64,000 bases of DNA from the NCBI GenBank assembly GCA_019925095.2, contig CM034401.1, positions 19,252,338 through 19,316,337 of the forward strand, given 5' to 3'. Below, piece after piece: positions 1-13,600 of this stretch. The DNA is from Dendrolimus kikuchii. Taxonomy: Eukaryota; Arthropoda; Insecta; Lepidoptera; Lasiocampidae. The notes beneath the pieces were generated by a model. That model did no database searches, had not been told where the DNA came from, and was given only the letters and a program-made list of their open reading frames with translations. Both the position numbers and the translations under genes were made by a program. Each line of letters opens with the position of its first letter. Position 1 is the first letter of the stretch.

Positions 1-210
1 TTAACCCTTAAGCCAATTATCGATATACTTATCGATATACCAAAAAGCCGCAAGACTAACACTATCACTATCTCGTAATATACCAAGAAAATATACCCAT
101 TTCATACAAATCATACAACTCCTATATAAACAGAGTGAGACAACAACACAATTAACGATCACGTGCACAAACGCGATCTGTACTCTCATCGCGGACACTT
201 TTGTGCTATT
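1..210 (-). repeat. Dispersed repeat, uninterrupted copy
   Basis: This stretch is the reverse complement, with scattered differences, of 33182-33350 plus 33595-33640. The shared part includes the run reading (minus strand) GAGATAGTGATAGTGTTAG and the TATCGATA-rich end. The copy here lacks the SINE that splits the 33 kb copy, so it shows the pre-insertion state. A short piece of the same family lies near 27468-27500. The 65-codon open frame inside it is not taken as a gene. Family class unknown. Confidence 0.6.
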
Positions 211-1875
211 AGAGAGCTAAAGAGTGAAAGAGAAAATAAAGAATTGTTAATTTATTACAAACGAGTGCACTCGGTCCGAGTATACTCTGATCGTGTCAAC
301 GCGGCTTAGGGCTCATTCGCACATTGATGAATCGTTGATTAATTTCAGGTCGTGTAAATCATAATTGCTTTTTATTTTTAAAATGATTGTACAACCATAT
401 TCACACGCTCATGAATCGTGAAAAATTACGAATAGATTACGAAAATACGAATCTGTATGCCGTATGATGAATCGTTATGATATGAAAAATTTCTTTACTG
501 CCATATGAAAGGTTGTTCGCTTTTTGACGGATCGTCCCTTTCGCGAATCAACTTTCGTTTGGACTCTTATGTTCACAATCATTATTCAGTTCATGAATAT
601 GAACGTCTATTCGTCTTTCAAGAATCGTTAAGCTTTTCGTAAATTTTGGTTAAAAATCACGTTTTTCATCTTTAACAATTCGTTAATAGCGGATGTAGTA
701 TAAGTGAATTGGCCCTTAAATGTCTTTAACTTAAATGTTAAATTTAATTGGCAAGTATTTATTTAAAAAAAAATTAAACCCCCCTACCCCCCTCGCTTTG
801 GCCAAAACGGAACCATTATTAAATCGTCATGTCTGTCGGACTCTTACAGCCATATTTTGGGATAGTTCCCCTAAATGTAACTGAGCGATGAACCGAATCT
901 GGGCTAAGTTTGGTCCATACATTCTCATAATTTTGAGGGTGTGTGGACCAAACTGATCCCAGATTCAGATTCAGGGCATTGAAATATATAAGAATAGCTG
1001 GGTCTGGCCAAGAGTAAAGACCACTTTACTTATAGGCCAGTGTTAATTTTCAGTCTAAATACCCGGATGGGGTATTATTAGACATGCCTTTGTCCATGTT
1101 ATTAGTTTTGACATTTAAGGTAACGTCGCCAATTATAAAACTCGACTGAACGTTTAATACCTTAAATTTGTAATTCCACCGCAATATCAGTGCTATAAAT
1201 ATATTAGGCGAATGTATAATGTATCTTGCTGTCAGAAAATTATTAATCTTTAGTAAATAGTCTGTTCGAAGATTTAAAATCAGCCAAAATAGTTAGACGC
1301 GTGCGCAGTACTATTTTTCCAACGGAACAAAACGTTTATTTATGACAAGAATTAAAAATTCGTTTATAAAGAAAGGACAACTGTCACTTAAAACATACAC
1401 TCTACCCGATTTTGCGCATTTATCTATTTATTGCTCTAATATTTAAGTTTGAAATGAGTTAATTATTTTTAAGTAGTCTCGAAAGAATGTCGAAACGATG
1501 CAGGTTGTTTATTAAATTCACAGACTTGTTAAATAAAATACCGTACGATATTTCGAAGTAATATTTTAAGGTTACATATAATATGTTAGTTAATCTGTTC
1601 GTTAGAAAAACATTACTGCGCATCTTATAGTTTATTGAGGGTCATGTATCATAATTGAAAATATTTGTAATTGCCATAAATCAATTTTTTAATGTTACCA
1701 TTTTTTTATTAACCAAAGAAATTGAATTAATCATTCCTTTTTGTGATTAACCCTTAGGGCTTATGTTTAATTGAATGTGATAAGAAAGTGGTCCAAAGAG
1801 ATCTGTTACTTAATCCCTCGTAATTTAAGATATGTACTTAATAAAGTAATAAAATATAAAAATGCGCTTTTGAAA
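211..1875. other. Intergenic, no gene seen
   Basis: AT-rich sequence without a recognisable coding region. At 905-950 there is a near-palindrome around TTTGGTCCATACA and its complement, with a related copy at 29050-29100. Nothing else could be classified. Confidence 0.5.
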
Positions 1876-1876
1876 G

Positions 1877-2019
1877 CATGTAATAATTTGCCACTATTTA
1901 ATATCTATAGTATAATTACTCACCAATTTCATCATGATTTTATACCTTTCTCTTTTACTCACCAGCATGACATCTCTTTCCTTGATGTGACAGATTTGAG
2001 ATAGCTGTCAATTCATATG
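1877..2019 (+). repeat. Left arm of long inverted repeat
   Basis: About 143 bp, reading from CATGTAATAATTTGCC to CAATTCATATG. The same sequence occurs as its exact reverse complement at 6743-6886; no mismatch was seen when the arms were compared by eye. The two arms bracket about 4.7 kb. An open frame (1771-2004, 77 codons) runs through this arm but has no recognisable domain. Confidence 0.85.
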
Positions 2020-2029
2020 GTCTTCAGCA

Positions 2030-2167
2030 CACCAGCAAGAAACTTGCTGCAACACTGTGTGTCTCAGTCAACACATAATACCTGTTTTGTTGGAATGCAA
2101 AACAGTTATATTATGTGTCTCTGTCGACACACAGTGTTGTTAGAAGACCTGTTTGTTATCTGCTGGT
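2030..2167. repeat. Foldback sequence
   Basis: CACCAGCA at the left pairs with TGCTGGTG at the right. An inner stem is formed by ACACTGTGTGTC...ACACATAATA and TATTATGTGTCTCTGTCGACACACAGTGT. The whole folds into an imperfect hairpin of about 135 nt. It could be a small MITE, but no clear target-site duplication was found. Confidence 0.55.
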
Positions 2168-2798
2168 GAAAACACAAGTAATACAATGCATATGATGATT
2201 AGAGATTTAAAATATTTCTCAAAGTATATCCGATTTACTTTAAGAATTTTAATTTGTCTGTGAAGGAAAATAAAAAAAATTAATACTAATAACCTCACAA
2301 TTTATCAATTTCCAACAATATTGATTTATATTATTATATGGATAATAGTCTCTCCCTGTCTCCCTAGGTTTGCTGGAAGAAAACTCTCTTTGGAGTTGTT
2401 AATCTTGTTTTGGTACATCACCACTCTCTGTAGTTTTATATGTAACTACTTTGTGTACAATAAAGAAAGAAAAAATAATAATCCTCCTATCTGAAATCAA
2501 TTATTATTTTAAAGAAAATGTTGATTAGATGATAAGATCTCAAGGTTCCTTGGTAAAGAACTTATCTTATGAATCTTCCATTAAAAATGGAAAACCTAAA
2601 GGTAAACATAACTAAAGAGCCTTAATAACAACTAAAATTAGCTTATAGCTAATCTTGACTAGGTCTGATATCATTAATAGAAACATCTGTATGTTTCAAT
2701 ACTTATAAGATTCCTCTAATATCTCTTGTACTGGTCATTTTATAACTAACATCTTGTATCAACATCTAGCTAATAGATATATATGTAGAGTAGTATTA

Positions 2799-2832
2799 AT
2801 CTCTCTCTCCCCCCCCCCCCCCCCCCTTTTTT
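2799..2832. repeat. CT/poly-C/poly-T tract
   Basis: TCTCTCTC followed by roughly 18 C residues and then T residues. Length is likely to be polymorphic or uncertain in the assembly. Confidence 0.8.
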
Positions 2833-5800
2833 ATAGAGTACTATATTGTATATTTACAAAAAATATTATATACAATGTCTCTGAAAACAGTAATTATGGT
2901 TCTTTAAGCAATTTTTATCTTTCAAGATAATGATAGAAATGTATAAACTTGTACTCATTCTCTATCTAGGCTTTTTGACCTTTCAGATACTGTTATAAAA
3001 TGTTTAATGTGTGTTACAGGACAAAACAATAATTTCGGTGTTTCCGTAACATCCAGCTAGACTGCTTATTATTTTATTTATAATCTTGTTATTAAACAAA
3101 GTTGTGGCTACCAGCCAATTGTTTTGATTGTCTGGGGATGCCCTGGTGTCAACAGATCATAGATTCTACAGCCTGAGGCAAGTAATAGTAGTGACTATCC
3201 AGCTACTAATATGAAATTATATATACTTATATATATATATATAATTTTATTTATTTATTTTAATTTTGTCAAATAGAAATGCTAATATTCTAGACAAATA
3301 GCATTTTAAATTTCTGGTTTAACAAGTGAAATGGTCTTAAGTATTTGATGATCATCTTACATCTCTGATAATGTTATTATATGATAGATAGAAAACACTT
3401 TAATTTACACCATTTCAAAAAACTTAAGAACTAGTAATATATGGTAGCCTTTTAAAATTTATTTTTGGCAATGTCTATTGTAGATATATAGTAATTGTAG
3501 TGGTAAGTATTATTAAGTAGGTGTCTGCCAACTACTTTGATAAGTCTTGCCATTTGTGATTCAGTAAGAGACTTGATCATTCAAACTCTAACTTTTTAAG
3601 CAAAAAGGGGCAATCTGTCTGTCTGTCCATCTACTGAGATCTTCCTCCTGTCTTAAATGAGAATTGTTAATAATCTTTGCTTTCAAGTTTGGCCTCCGAA
3701 AGCCCTTGGTCTATTCTGGTATTAATAAAAGGAAATTTCCTTTAACCTGGTTCAAGTAAGACAGTATTCTATTAGGCTGGGTGGGGAAAATTGCCAAGCC
3801 CAGCCGAAAGTCTCATTTCTACCGAATACATTGTAGAAAAATGAGCACACCTGTCTGGGGCCACTCATCACATACTTTGATGAAAATAAGTTCATGCCTT
3901 GGACGCTCCAAATTTTGAACATAGCCTCCATGGCCTGGAGCAGAAGAAGCCACTTCAGAACTTTAGGACCATTTGGCATCTGGCTTCTCGTTCAGTTTAG
4001 CTTCCCCGAGAGCTAAGTGGCAGAGAAAGAGAGTTATGCTCCATTGTTCTGTGAGATTCGACAATCTGGTAAGCATCTTTATTTATTTACTTTTTTAGGT
4101 AAAGGGATTACGTCCTTTTCTCACCATGTATTACAATATGCACCTCTTTGAGTCATACACTGACTATTTATTGTTACAAACATAGTATACATCTCGTTCC
4201 TCTTTGAACTCCAAGAAATTGGTTACAGGCCCACTTTCCAATCAGTGAGCAAATCCTGTTTAGCTGAGCACCTCAACCTGAATTTGAGGTCAAAAGACTG
4301 AATAATACAGCTATTTGAGCACTGGTTCTGAGCCCTGCTCTCCTTTGATCAACTTTATTTCAGGTCTTGCTAAACAGTAGGGTTAGATATTCCCTCTTGG
4401 CCTGCTCTGTTTGAATAATTTTAGGAACATTTGCATACAGTGATTGTGAAGTCAATTCTTTAAAATTGCATAGTATGCAAAATCTCAATTTAGTCATAAC
4501 CCCTTTAGGAGTAGTAATATGTCTATTCCACATGTTTGAAATCAGAACTGTTATTTTTAGTTATGGTTTTTACGACAATTTCACTCTGCCTCGCCTGGTG
4601 TCCCAGACAGTTATAACAATAGGAAAACAGACCTTAGACATTGGAGCAAATAATTTGATCACACCTGAGATTTAATGCTCACATGATGGCGATTGTAAGA
4701 TAGACTTTTTGATAACTTATATGCCATCCTCGTATCGAACATTCTCAGAGTTTCTGCAACCTGAGAATCAAGGACCTTCCGTCCTGACTGATTCTAGAGT
4801 AACTGGATATGGTGTCTATAGGATTTCTGCAATCCAATTTGCTATAATAGCAAATATTTTTGTGCCAAATGTTAAGCCACAAAGCAAGAGCAATAAAGAG
4901 GGGAGTTTCCAGTCTTTAAACATCAATTGAGATACTTCTTATCATCTTACAGAATGTCACAGTCTCATAGCATAGACACTTATGATATTATAAGTTTGTA
5001 TAAATAAGGTTTAAAATTAGTATACAAATAGACCACTACTTTGCTGTCTTAAGATTAATCAAACTATCTCTTATGTTATTATAATAGTAAGATGATAAGC
5101 TGTTGTTTTAACCCCTGCTCTCTTATATGTAATTAATACAATTACTTATTGTAATGTGTAACTAAATGTTTGCTGGAAATCTTGCTATAAACCACTCGGA
5201 GGAATGTCCGGATGAGGTTTAGCTATTGGTAAGTGAAAATATGCCTGTTGAATGTTTGTTGTCACTAACCAATATGTCTTAACTTTAATTAATCTCTTTA
5301 TTTGTAATATAAAATGTTTTACAATATATTACATATGAATTGAGACCTCTGAGGTCCAAGAGGGCAGAAATCAACATCTGACTTCTTTATCAAAAACCAT
5401 CTGAATGCAGCTCTTTGGATGGAGTCTGTTATATTCACTACTTTTAATAGGTGAACTATCTCTTTTCTCATTATGTGTATTGTGTAGTCTAAACAATTTA
5501 CACTAAGATTTATAGGCTTGGCTGTATAATTAGTAAGGCTTAGATCACTTGTCATATAAGACATTAGATGTGTTACTTTTTAACTTAAAGTACGTACTTG
5601 TCTTTAAATTTTAATCACCCTTGTAAGCCACTCAATGATGCTTTAATAAGTTGTACAACATCAGGACAAAAATATAGTCTTGACTACAAATAATTTGCAA
5701 TGTAGTCTCTAATATTTAATTATGGGACATTGGTCCCACTGACTTATTAATCCTGTCAATGAGTAATGTAAAAATTACTAGGCTTTGGTGAAAATCAGTT

Positions 5801-6742
5801 GTGGTGCCTCCTGTGAGGACTTAATTTACAAGCCCTCGTTTACAAGACCAATGTTCAGGTGGGTTATAGTCACATGGCACATCTATGTACCATGAACAGA
5901 TCCAAACTTTCTTTAATATAGGTTAGAAGGCTATAACCACCCAAAGTTATCTTTATATCTCAAATAATAAATAAATGGGCCGACTATCTATACACACCCC
6001 AGTGTTTTATCACTGAATTAAAGAAGCTGTTCAACTTCAGCCAGCAGCAGCTGGATGTTTATCCAGCTATAGCCTTTGTTCAGAAATTGTCATTGTTCTA
6101 GAATATTATAAAAAACAAATTTGTCCACAATGGTTCTGCACCGATAAGTGGTCTTCTTTTACAGTGAAATGACAAATGTTATGTCTTAGTACAACACTAT
6201 TAGCAAGACAAGTTTGTGATAAATGTCCTTTCAATCATATTAATCAAAAATCAATTTAATTTTTGACACTAACTCTTGGTTAGCTTAAGTAAACAACCGG
6301 TTTACTAACCTCGGTGTTTTATTTCCCCTACTGAGATTTTCAGTTAGGTGTTAAAACAAGTTCAATCCTGTTTGAAAACTCGTAATTGTACTTACATCTC
6401 ATGTTCAGTAGAATAAAGCAAAATACTTCCCCCTTCGTCCGAACTTGAGAAACGAAGATAATTTATCGTAATTGGTTTCACTCGAAGTGCTAGTAATAAC
6501 AGAAATCACCAAAGGCTTAAAGATTTCGAATGTTGCACATTCCACTTGGAACACTTGCTTGTCGTAGTTTGTACTTATTATAACACAATTAAAAGACGAA
6601 TGGTAAGTGTTATAATGAAGTACTATATTATTTTCTTGGCACTGTGTTGTCAACACTTCAAAATTCTATTAATATTGAATAGTTTTAACACTTTGAAATA
6701 ATTTACAAATTTTGCAATGTTTTACCGGCAAAATTTTACAAT

Positions 6743-6886
6743 GCATATGAATTGACAGCTATCTCAAATCTGTCACATCAAGGAAAGAGATGTCATGCTG
6801 GTGAGTAAAAGAGAAAGGTATAAAATCATGATGAAATTGGTGAGTAATTATACTATAGATATTAAATAGTGGCAAATTATTACATG
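6743..6886 (-). repeat. Right arm of long inverted repeat
   Basis: Reverse complement of 1877-2019, apparently identical over about 143 bp. The inner edge is the palindrome CATATG in both arms. The outer flanks of the two arms (GAAAG and ATTTTC) do not form an evident target-site duplication. Confidence 0.85.
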
Positions 6887-7459
6887 ATTTTCCGGGCACC
6901 AGTTCTTAATTGGGGAATAAGGGATGAACATATATTGATGTTGGATTGCCCAACATTCATAATATTTAGTTTACTTGCAACACTGATTCTGCACAAGCAA
7001 CACTAAAAACCCCATCCGTTGTTGCATCCCTTCTGCCTCCAACCGTTGAGAGCAATACACGCAATTTACAGTTTGCTCCGTGCCTTTTTTATTTATAATC
7101 AGCCCTTAATTTAAGTGAAATTAACTTAAAATACAGTCAAAGCTAACAATTGAGCACATAACCCCCTACCCGCGGAGATTGCCTGATTGCGTCTCCACTT
7201 ACAGTAGGGCTATTACCCTAATAGAGACCGACTGTTACTATTACAAGTCACGTCTGGTTTTACTACTGGTGAGAATTTTACTTAAACTCCATTCAAGTAA
7301 TGTTAATTTTCTACCAATGGGATGTTAAAAGAATGTATCTATGTTAATATAAAAACCCGGCTTCAGTTGAGACGAAACAATCGAGTAAAATCTCGATTGT
7401 TCAAGCGAGGAGTGAGTCGATTGTTGTCTCGATTCTAATTTTGAGTCGATTAGGATTTT
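6887..7459. other. Spacer downstream of PDE2 gene
   Basis: No gene seen. It contains repeated oligomers around TCTCGATTGTT and GAGTCGATT at 7375-7450, just beyond the predicted 3' end of the PDE2 gene. Confidence 0.4.
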
Positions 7460-7465
7460 TTTATT
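7460..7465 (-). terminator. Poly(A) signal of PDE2 gene
   Basis: AATAAA on the minus strand, about 48 nt after the TAG stop at 7513-7515. Spacing is normal for a short 3' UTR. Cleavage site not determined. Confidence 0.55.
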
Positions 7466-7512
7466 GTTATAACATCTCGTAATCGCCCATCGCTAATGTT
7501 GGAATCATGTCC

Positions 7513-7653
7513 CTAGGCTTCTTGAACGTCCTCTTCTGCTGCAGCGGCAGCCTCTGCTTCGAGGCGAAGTCTTTCCTTCTCCTTTAAGTTCAGCTCAATT
7601 AGATTATCCAATTCGGGACTTAGAAGAACCGAGAGTCCTGCTGTAACTGGTAC
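7513..7653 (-). CDS. PDE2A: PDE2 exon 16, C-terminal tail and stop
   Basis: Acceptor AATTGTATAG. It encodes 46 residues ending in a charged, alanine- and glutamate-rich tail ([18 protein letters not shown]) and the stop at 7513-7515. The tail is longer than that of human PDE2A and likely helical. Confidence 0.8.
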   Translation of the reverse strand, partial: VPVTAGLSVLLSPELDNLIELNLKEKERLRLEAEAAAAAEEDVQEA

Positions 7654-10600
7654 CTATACAATTAATTTGCTGTTTAGAACAGGTAGTAACAGAAAAAAAT
7701 AAAAATTCTTCGAAAAGACCGTAATTATGAGGATAAAAATCTATCACATAAAATTCTAAACATGCCGTGTCTGTATATACATTGAAGCTCTTTAAGAAAA
7801 CAACTGGAATAGACTACATAAACAAAGGAGAACACGATGCAATTCTTTTAGGTTTCTTGTATGTTTGTTCGGGATTCACGTAAAAACTACTAGGCCGATT
7901 TCAATGCGGTTTTTGTTGAACGACAGTTAATTCTTAGGCTTAAAATCTGCGCTACTTTTTAACGCGGGAATTTTTCTGGAAATAATTTGAAATGGCCAGG
8001 TTGAAAAAATATTTCGAATTCCTATGCGGTTTTTTCACTTGATGTAATAAAATGTGTGAGTTGTTACCCCGGGAGCGGTTTGAAGTTGTTCTGGTGCATA
8101 AAAATTAGCTTGTTCCCACACAGTTTTCACTAAAACGATAGCTTACATTCTTTTTTAAATGCTGCGATACTTTGTGTCCCGGGAATCCCGCGGGAATTCC
8201 AAGTCAAGCGTGGACGAAGTCGCGAGCATATCCTAGTATGTAATATAATAAAGTCAACCTAACCGTTACAATAGTTGGAAAATCTGAATTATTTCAAATC
8301 TTAAAATATCATTGAGGTATATACCTACTTCATCATCATCATCCGAGCGTTAAATCCTGGTTGCGTTCGGAGCGATCATTTCGACGCCTAGGGTCCGCTT
8401 TCCTACTTTTTCTTCTCCACTTCGCGCGATCTTCGGCATCCCTTGTATTGAGACCATTGGTACGCATGTCATACCTTAGAACGTCAAGCCAGCACTTCTG
8501 AGGTATATACCTATTTATTAATAGAAAACTTCGTAGCAGTTTTATTTTCTTTACATTGTATATGTCAGTCAGAATACTTAGGCTGGTGTGCATAGACATA
8601 TAACCGATGGTTAAAATAAAATAATCGCTAAAAATATATGGTTAAATAGTGATTACTTTATTTTAACCGTCGGCTATCTCTCTATGCACACCAGCCTTAT
8701 TAGAAGAAATTCCAATCCGGTTTCTTACATTTACCGTGCTTTTTCAATATCTACTTTCATTAGCCGTATTCTAAAATATCTCTGATTTTCACACTGGAAG
8801 TCGAAAGTCCTTAGAATTATACGTATGTACAAAATAAGAGAATTAAGGAATGCTTACCTCTGCGAAGACTGGTCTCGCCCCGTCCCATCTCTCGATGTGA
8901 TTCTCAATTATCTTAGTGCAGGGAGCTCCTTTTGGTATTATTCTTCCCACCATTCTAAGATTTCAAGAGTTCTATATTATGGCTTGAATATTTGTATATT
9001 TTTTAAATTGCAGAAGTTCAGCAGGCAGGCAGATGGCCCACTTGATGGAAACCGGTTACCATCGCCTATGGACATTTGCAACACCAAAGGTCCTACAAAT
9101 GCGCTGGTGCTCTCTTAAGGGAGACTGGAATCTGGTCACTAATGCCGGAACACAACCCAAGGTTGTTATGGCGACATACTTTAGACCGGGGTGATAACCA
9201 TCCAGTCGGGCAAATGCCCTACCACCTGACTGTGGGTTGTTTTGTCGCCTCTTACGACAGGTCGCCCGGACACAAGAAATTGTATTCTTTCTCCGTTCCT
9301 GCACGAATAGAGATGTATTTTTCAATAGTTTTAGTGAAACGGGGACTTTTTAATTAAATTTTATTTTAAGACTCAGTAGCGAAAGGACATCTACAAAACA
9401 GGCTTTATTGTGCACAGACTACACGCACTTGGCCTATTTTAACTATTACATATTTACCAGCTTGTAAAGTTACCAGTAACAATACGCTTGTAAATAGTAT
9501 GGTACCGTAATGCTCGCGATTTTTATTACAAGCTTTTATTTAACTTGCAATGGATGTACCTATGTGTGTATTATGTATATAAGTTCGGGTAGAATCTTGC
9601 AACTTAAATTTGACCAACTTCCCGGTTTCTGATTCAGATGAAATTTTGCACGCATTTGTATATCGCATGACAATGCAATAATATGGTACCATGGAGCTGA
9701 TCTGATGATGGAGTCGGAAGGTGGCCATAGGAACTCCTGTACTAAACAAGATAGACCCATCGTGTTTGGGCTCGTTTTACTTGTCTTGGCTAGCACTCTG
9801 CGGCTACACGATATCCAGGATCTCAAAAGCTTATATTTAGAAACCTTAGAAAGCTTTATATATTATACTAGTTGTACCCGGCAGACGTCTTGCCCTTAAA
9901 AAATAAAAATCTAGAAACTGATTGCAGCGCCATCAACCGGGACCAATAATTGTTAATCTAAACCATTCTCGAATTTACTTGAAAAAACGCAAAAAAATTT
10001 CATCACAATTGGTCCCACCGCTAAAGACGTGTTCAGTTGCGGCACCTACCGGGTCCAATCGTGAATCTAAATCATCCCGGGACCCACTTGAAGACACACA
10101 AAAATAATTAACCTTAATCAGACAAATGAAAATGAGTTTAAATGCAGTCACCATTGCCGAAATCGGCCGGGAAAGATCGTAAACAAATGAATAGCTAGAC
10201 CGATGTTTTTTTAATGATAATTTTTTATTGCATATCATATTTTAATACTTATTATCCTATACCGGACGAAGACAATCCCAAGAACACAAAAATCATAAAA
10301 ATTGGTCCAACCGTTCTTGAGTTATAAATGGTGTAGCTAACACGACTTTGTTTTTTATATATGAAATGTCAAATATCTGTCAATCTGTATCTATCAATAT
10401 AATTTTAGACATTACTGCATGTAACATGTCCTCTACTTAATTATTGAAAAATATGGAAGTGATTTTTTTCTACTTACTCAAACAGGGGTATACACGTCAT
10501 CTGCAAAAACTGTATCTCTAAGTCTGGTATAAAGCATTTATCTCGGTCCATCATCATCATGGGAAGATCACCGCGACTCTTCTCCGCGTCGCCTTGCTTG

Positions 10601-13600
10601 AAAAACTCCGTAAGTACTGCTGCCTGGTTATGAAGAAGGAAACATAAGGTAATTTTTAAAATCTTCTAAATCTGATACTAAGCGCTCGTGTACATGACAT
10701 AGATAACACGCCGCCACCACATCACCACCGCGCTGCTATTCTATTTTCTATGTATATGTGAAACATTCGCCTTCCATCCTGCCTTCCATACCGCCACCCC
10801 ACCACTGACGCCTGCTGGACAATGCAAGTGCAGTAGGCCTTGTGGCAGCATGTTGGCGACGCGGTCGCACCTAGTCGACACAGTTTGGCAGCGCCATGCC
10901 TTAGGACCTACCGTACCTTAAAAATACGTTGAAACGCGTTGAAAAAAAATCTTGAACCCGATTCCAGTGCTAAGTACTTTGTTTAGATTGATAGGTACAT
11001 TATTGAAGTTTTAGTAGAGATCCCTATTATTTATATAGCCTATATTAATCAGGGATTATGTAGCATTCGAATGGCACTGCTTCGGGGGGCCTCTAGCTAT
11101 CAAGGGAGCAAAGCATTCATCACCCCCGCTGACGAAGTGAATGTGTTCTGATTCCCGGGGCACATTCAGGCACTTTTTGCGCTGGATCGGACTGGGCGTA
11201 ACTACGTTCTAAGTCTCAGCCTTTCCTACATAAAAAGCGTGGGGTACATGGGAGGAGGGTGGTTTTAATGGGTAGTGGTTGTTGCCCATGCAACTTCTCT
11301 GAGTCTCCACACAAGCTGGCTTGATTATTGTTCGGATTGCCCCTTATCAAATGGGAAAGCCTTCATGATCAACTACGGTCTAATCCCTTGCAAAGGACCC
11401 AGTATTGTGCGTAAAAAGCATTTCCCCCGTCTTAAAAAAAAAAGCATTCGAATGGTGAAAGAATTTTTGAAATCGGTCCAGCAGTTTTTGAATTTATTCA
11501 TTACAAACATACAAAAATACAAATCTTTACTCTTTATAATATTAGTAAAAGTAGACTAACAGCAGTCTTCTTGACGCTTCCCCAGTCCTTCAACTGATCA
11601 CTCAAGTCGGCTGCGTTCATCAAAAGCGATTGCAGACATGGCGTGTGGGCCCGATTGCCTTTTTGATAATCCATTGATATAGATTTAAATTCATTCATAT
11701 TTCTGTATGGAAAACATTTAACAGTTTTAAACGAAGTAAAAGAACAATGTTACCTATACTGAAATTGTACACCAGCATAATATACTGAAAAGCCTTGTGC
11801 TATTTTTTAGCAAACTTAAATGCGCTTCGAAAGATGTTAGCTCTGTGAGACCATGTGTATTTTATCCCTGGCATTGCGAAAGAGAAGCTATGTGAGTTTG
11901 GACAGCGGTCGAGCGAGAGAACAACACTCACTTTTCAGCTTCCACGTATCACATGGGCTACGTTCCACTAGGGACTCACAACGACCCCGATTTTTCCCGT
12001 TCCACTTGTTGGTCGGCGTTACAATCGTAAACCCAAGTGGAACGGTTATTCGACCCGCCTCTTGACATGGGTTGGTTGTCAGCGTTGTGTGATCGAAAAT
12101 GATGACGTCACTAGTTACGTTTTCGCCACGATCACAACGACCGCGGTCGCCTAGTGGAACGGCTAACGGAGCATTTTAGTGTTGTGAGCTACTTTTTTTT
12201 ATCGCTGGAGTACAGCAGACAGACAGACGACCCACCTGATGGAAAGCGTTGCCTATGGACGTTTGCAACACCAGAAGTCACTAACGCGCTGGCGGCCTCG
12301 AAGAAATTTTATGACACCCTTTTTAAGAAACCCCATTAATGTAGCGCTGTGGGAAAACCTCGGCTGGGAGCTCATTCCAAGTCCCCACGGTACGCAGGAG
12401 AAACGTTCTAAAGAACCATTGCGTACAAGAGCGAAGCGGCTCAAGGAAGTGGGGATGAACGCTCAGCCGATGGCGTGCGGTGCGGTGGTAAAAAGAAGAC
12501 GAAGGCACCATTCTGAACAGTTCCTCGGAACACTCCGTTGTATAGTCGATAGAATACGCAGAGAGACGCGAAGTCTCTCCGAAGGCCAAGCGTATCTAAA
12601 CCGTCAGTGAGTATGGGATCGTCGACAATGCGAATGTACTAGCTCTAGCTACTAATGGAACGCGCTAGTGATGTATCACAACACGAACCTAGGCCGCTTT
12701 CTGATATGCCGATGAAGTAGCGATGTGTAATCGGTACCGCGTCCTACTGGATTGAAAGTTTACCGATTGCATATATTTCTGTGAGCGTTTCCTTATTCAC
12801 TCGGTGTGTGTCGTTCTCACACCGATATCGTGTGAATCAGAAAACTTCATTATGAATAAAAAAAATAAAAACACAGGCGCTAGGTAAGTTTTCAGTACCG
12901 GCTATACAAAGATATCGATTCCATACCGCTACTGCACCAGAGAACGGAAAGCGGCCCTAATGTGTTTTAGTTAATGAACAATGCTACTTTACTAAACTAC
13001 TAGAACTTCAAAGTTTTTCTTACACTGTAATACTTGCTATGTAGTTAATATTGTGAAAAAATTGCTTCCATGTGGAAGTTTAATCAATTAAACTAGATTG
13101 AAACCATCCTTGAATTTCAAATAGAACTTACTTGAAATAGTTAGCCAAATCCGTAGCCAATATATAGTCTCTTAGCAACAGTAGGGCTCGATCATAATCC
13201 CTTCTCGGGAGAGATTCAAGGATGTCACAACCTTCGGTGTTAAGGATGCACATTGCTTGAGCAAGATGATGCCGCTCCATCACACTACCTTCACTTGAAT
13301 AAAGTGCTGCTAAAGTAGTTTCTGGTAATAATTTATAGCAGAATTAGCATCTATCTAGACTAGATTTATGCAGTGAGCTTGTAGTCCGAATGTGTCTGCA
13401 TTCAGCTGACTGCATAAATTGCAGTTGAGATGCAGTTTCGGTGCAGTTATTCCATTAAGTAAACTGCATCGAAATTGCCTTCTTAGGGTAGTTTTCAGCC
13501 TAAATGCAGATGTTAAAAGAACGTTTTCTGTGAACACCTTAAGAGTACTGCAGTATACTTTCTGCATTTTAACATGCATAATTTCGTGAATCCATTTACT

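Larger units (their letters stand above)
2020..6742. other. Interior of the inverted-repeat pair
   Basis: About 4.7 kb, AT-rich, with only short open frames (under 85 codons on either strand) and no motif I recognise. It contains a foldback at 2030-2167 and a long C homopolymer near 2809. It could be the inside of a decayed or non-autonomous element, or simply spacer between two copies created by an inversion. No gene is called. Confidence 0.4.

Noticed and set aside
6405..6656. 83-codon minus-strand frame as a first exon
   Set aside because: No partner exon or recognisable motif was found; AT-rich stretch inside the inverted-repeat pair.
9056..9357. Overlapping open frames of 89-97 codons
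   Set aside because: They lie in a dispersed retroposon with many copies in the window, on both strands; repeats, not genes.
12239..12610. 123-codon plus-strand frame
   Set aside because: It is antisense to the LINE reverse-transcriptase end, which is the recognisable coding sequence there.
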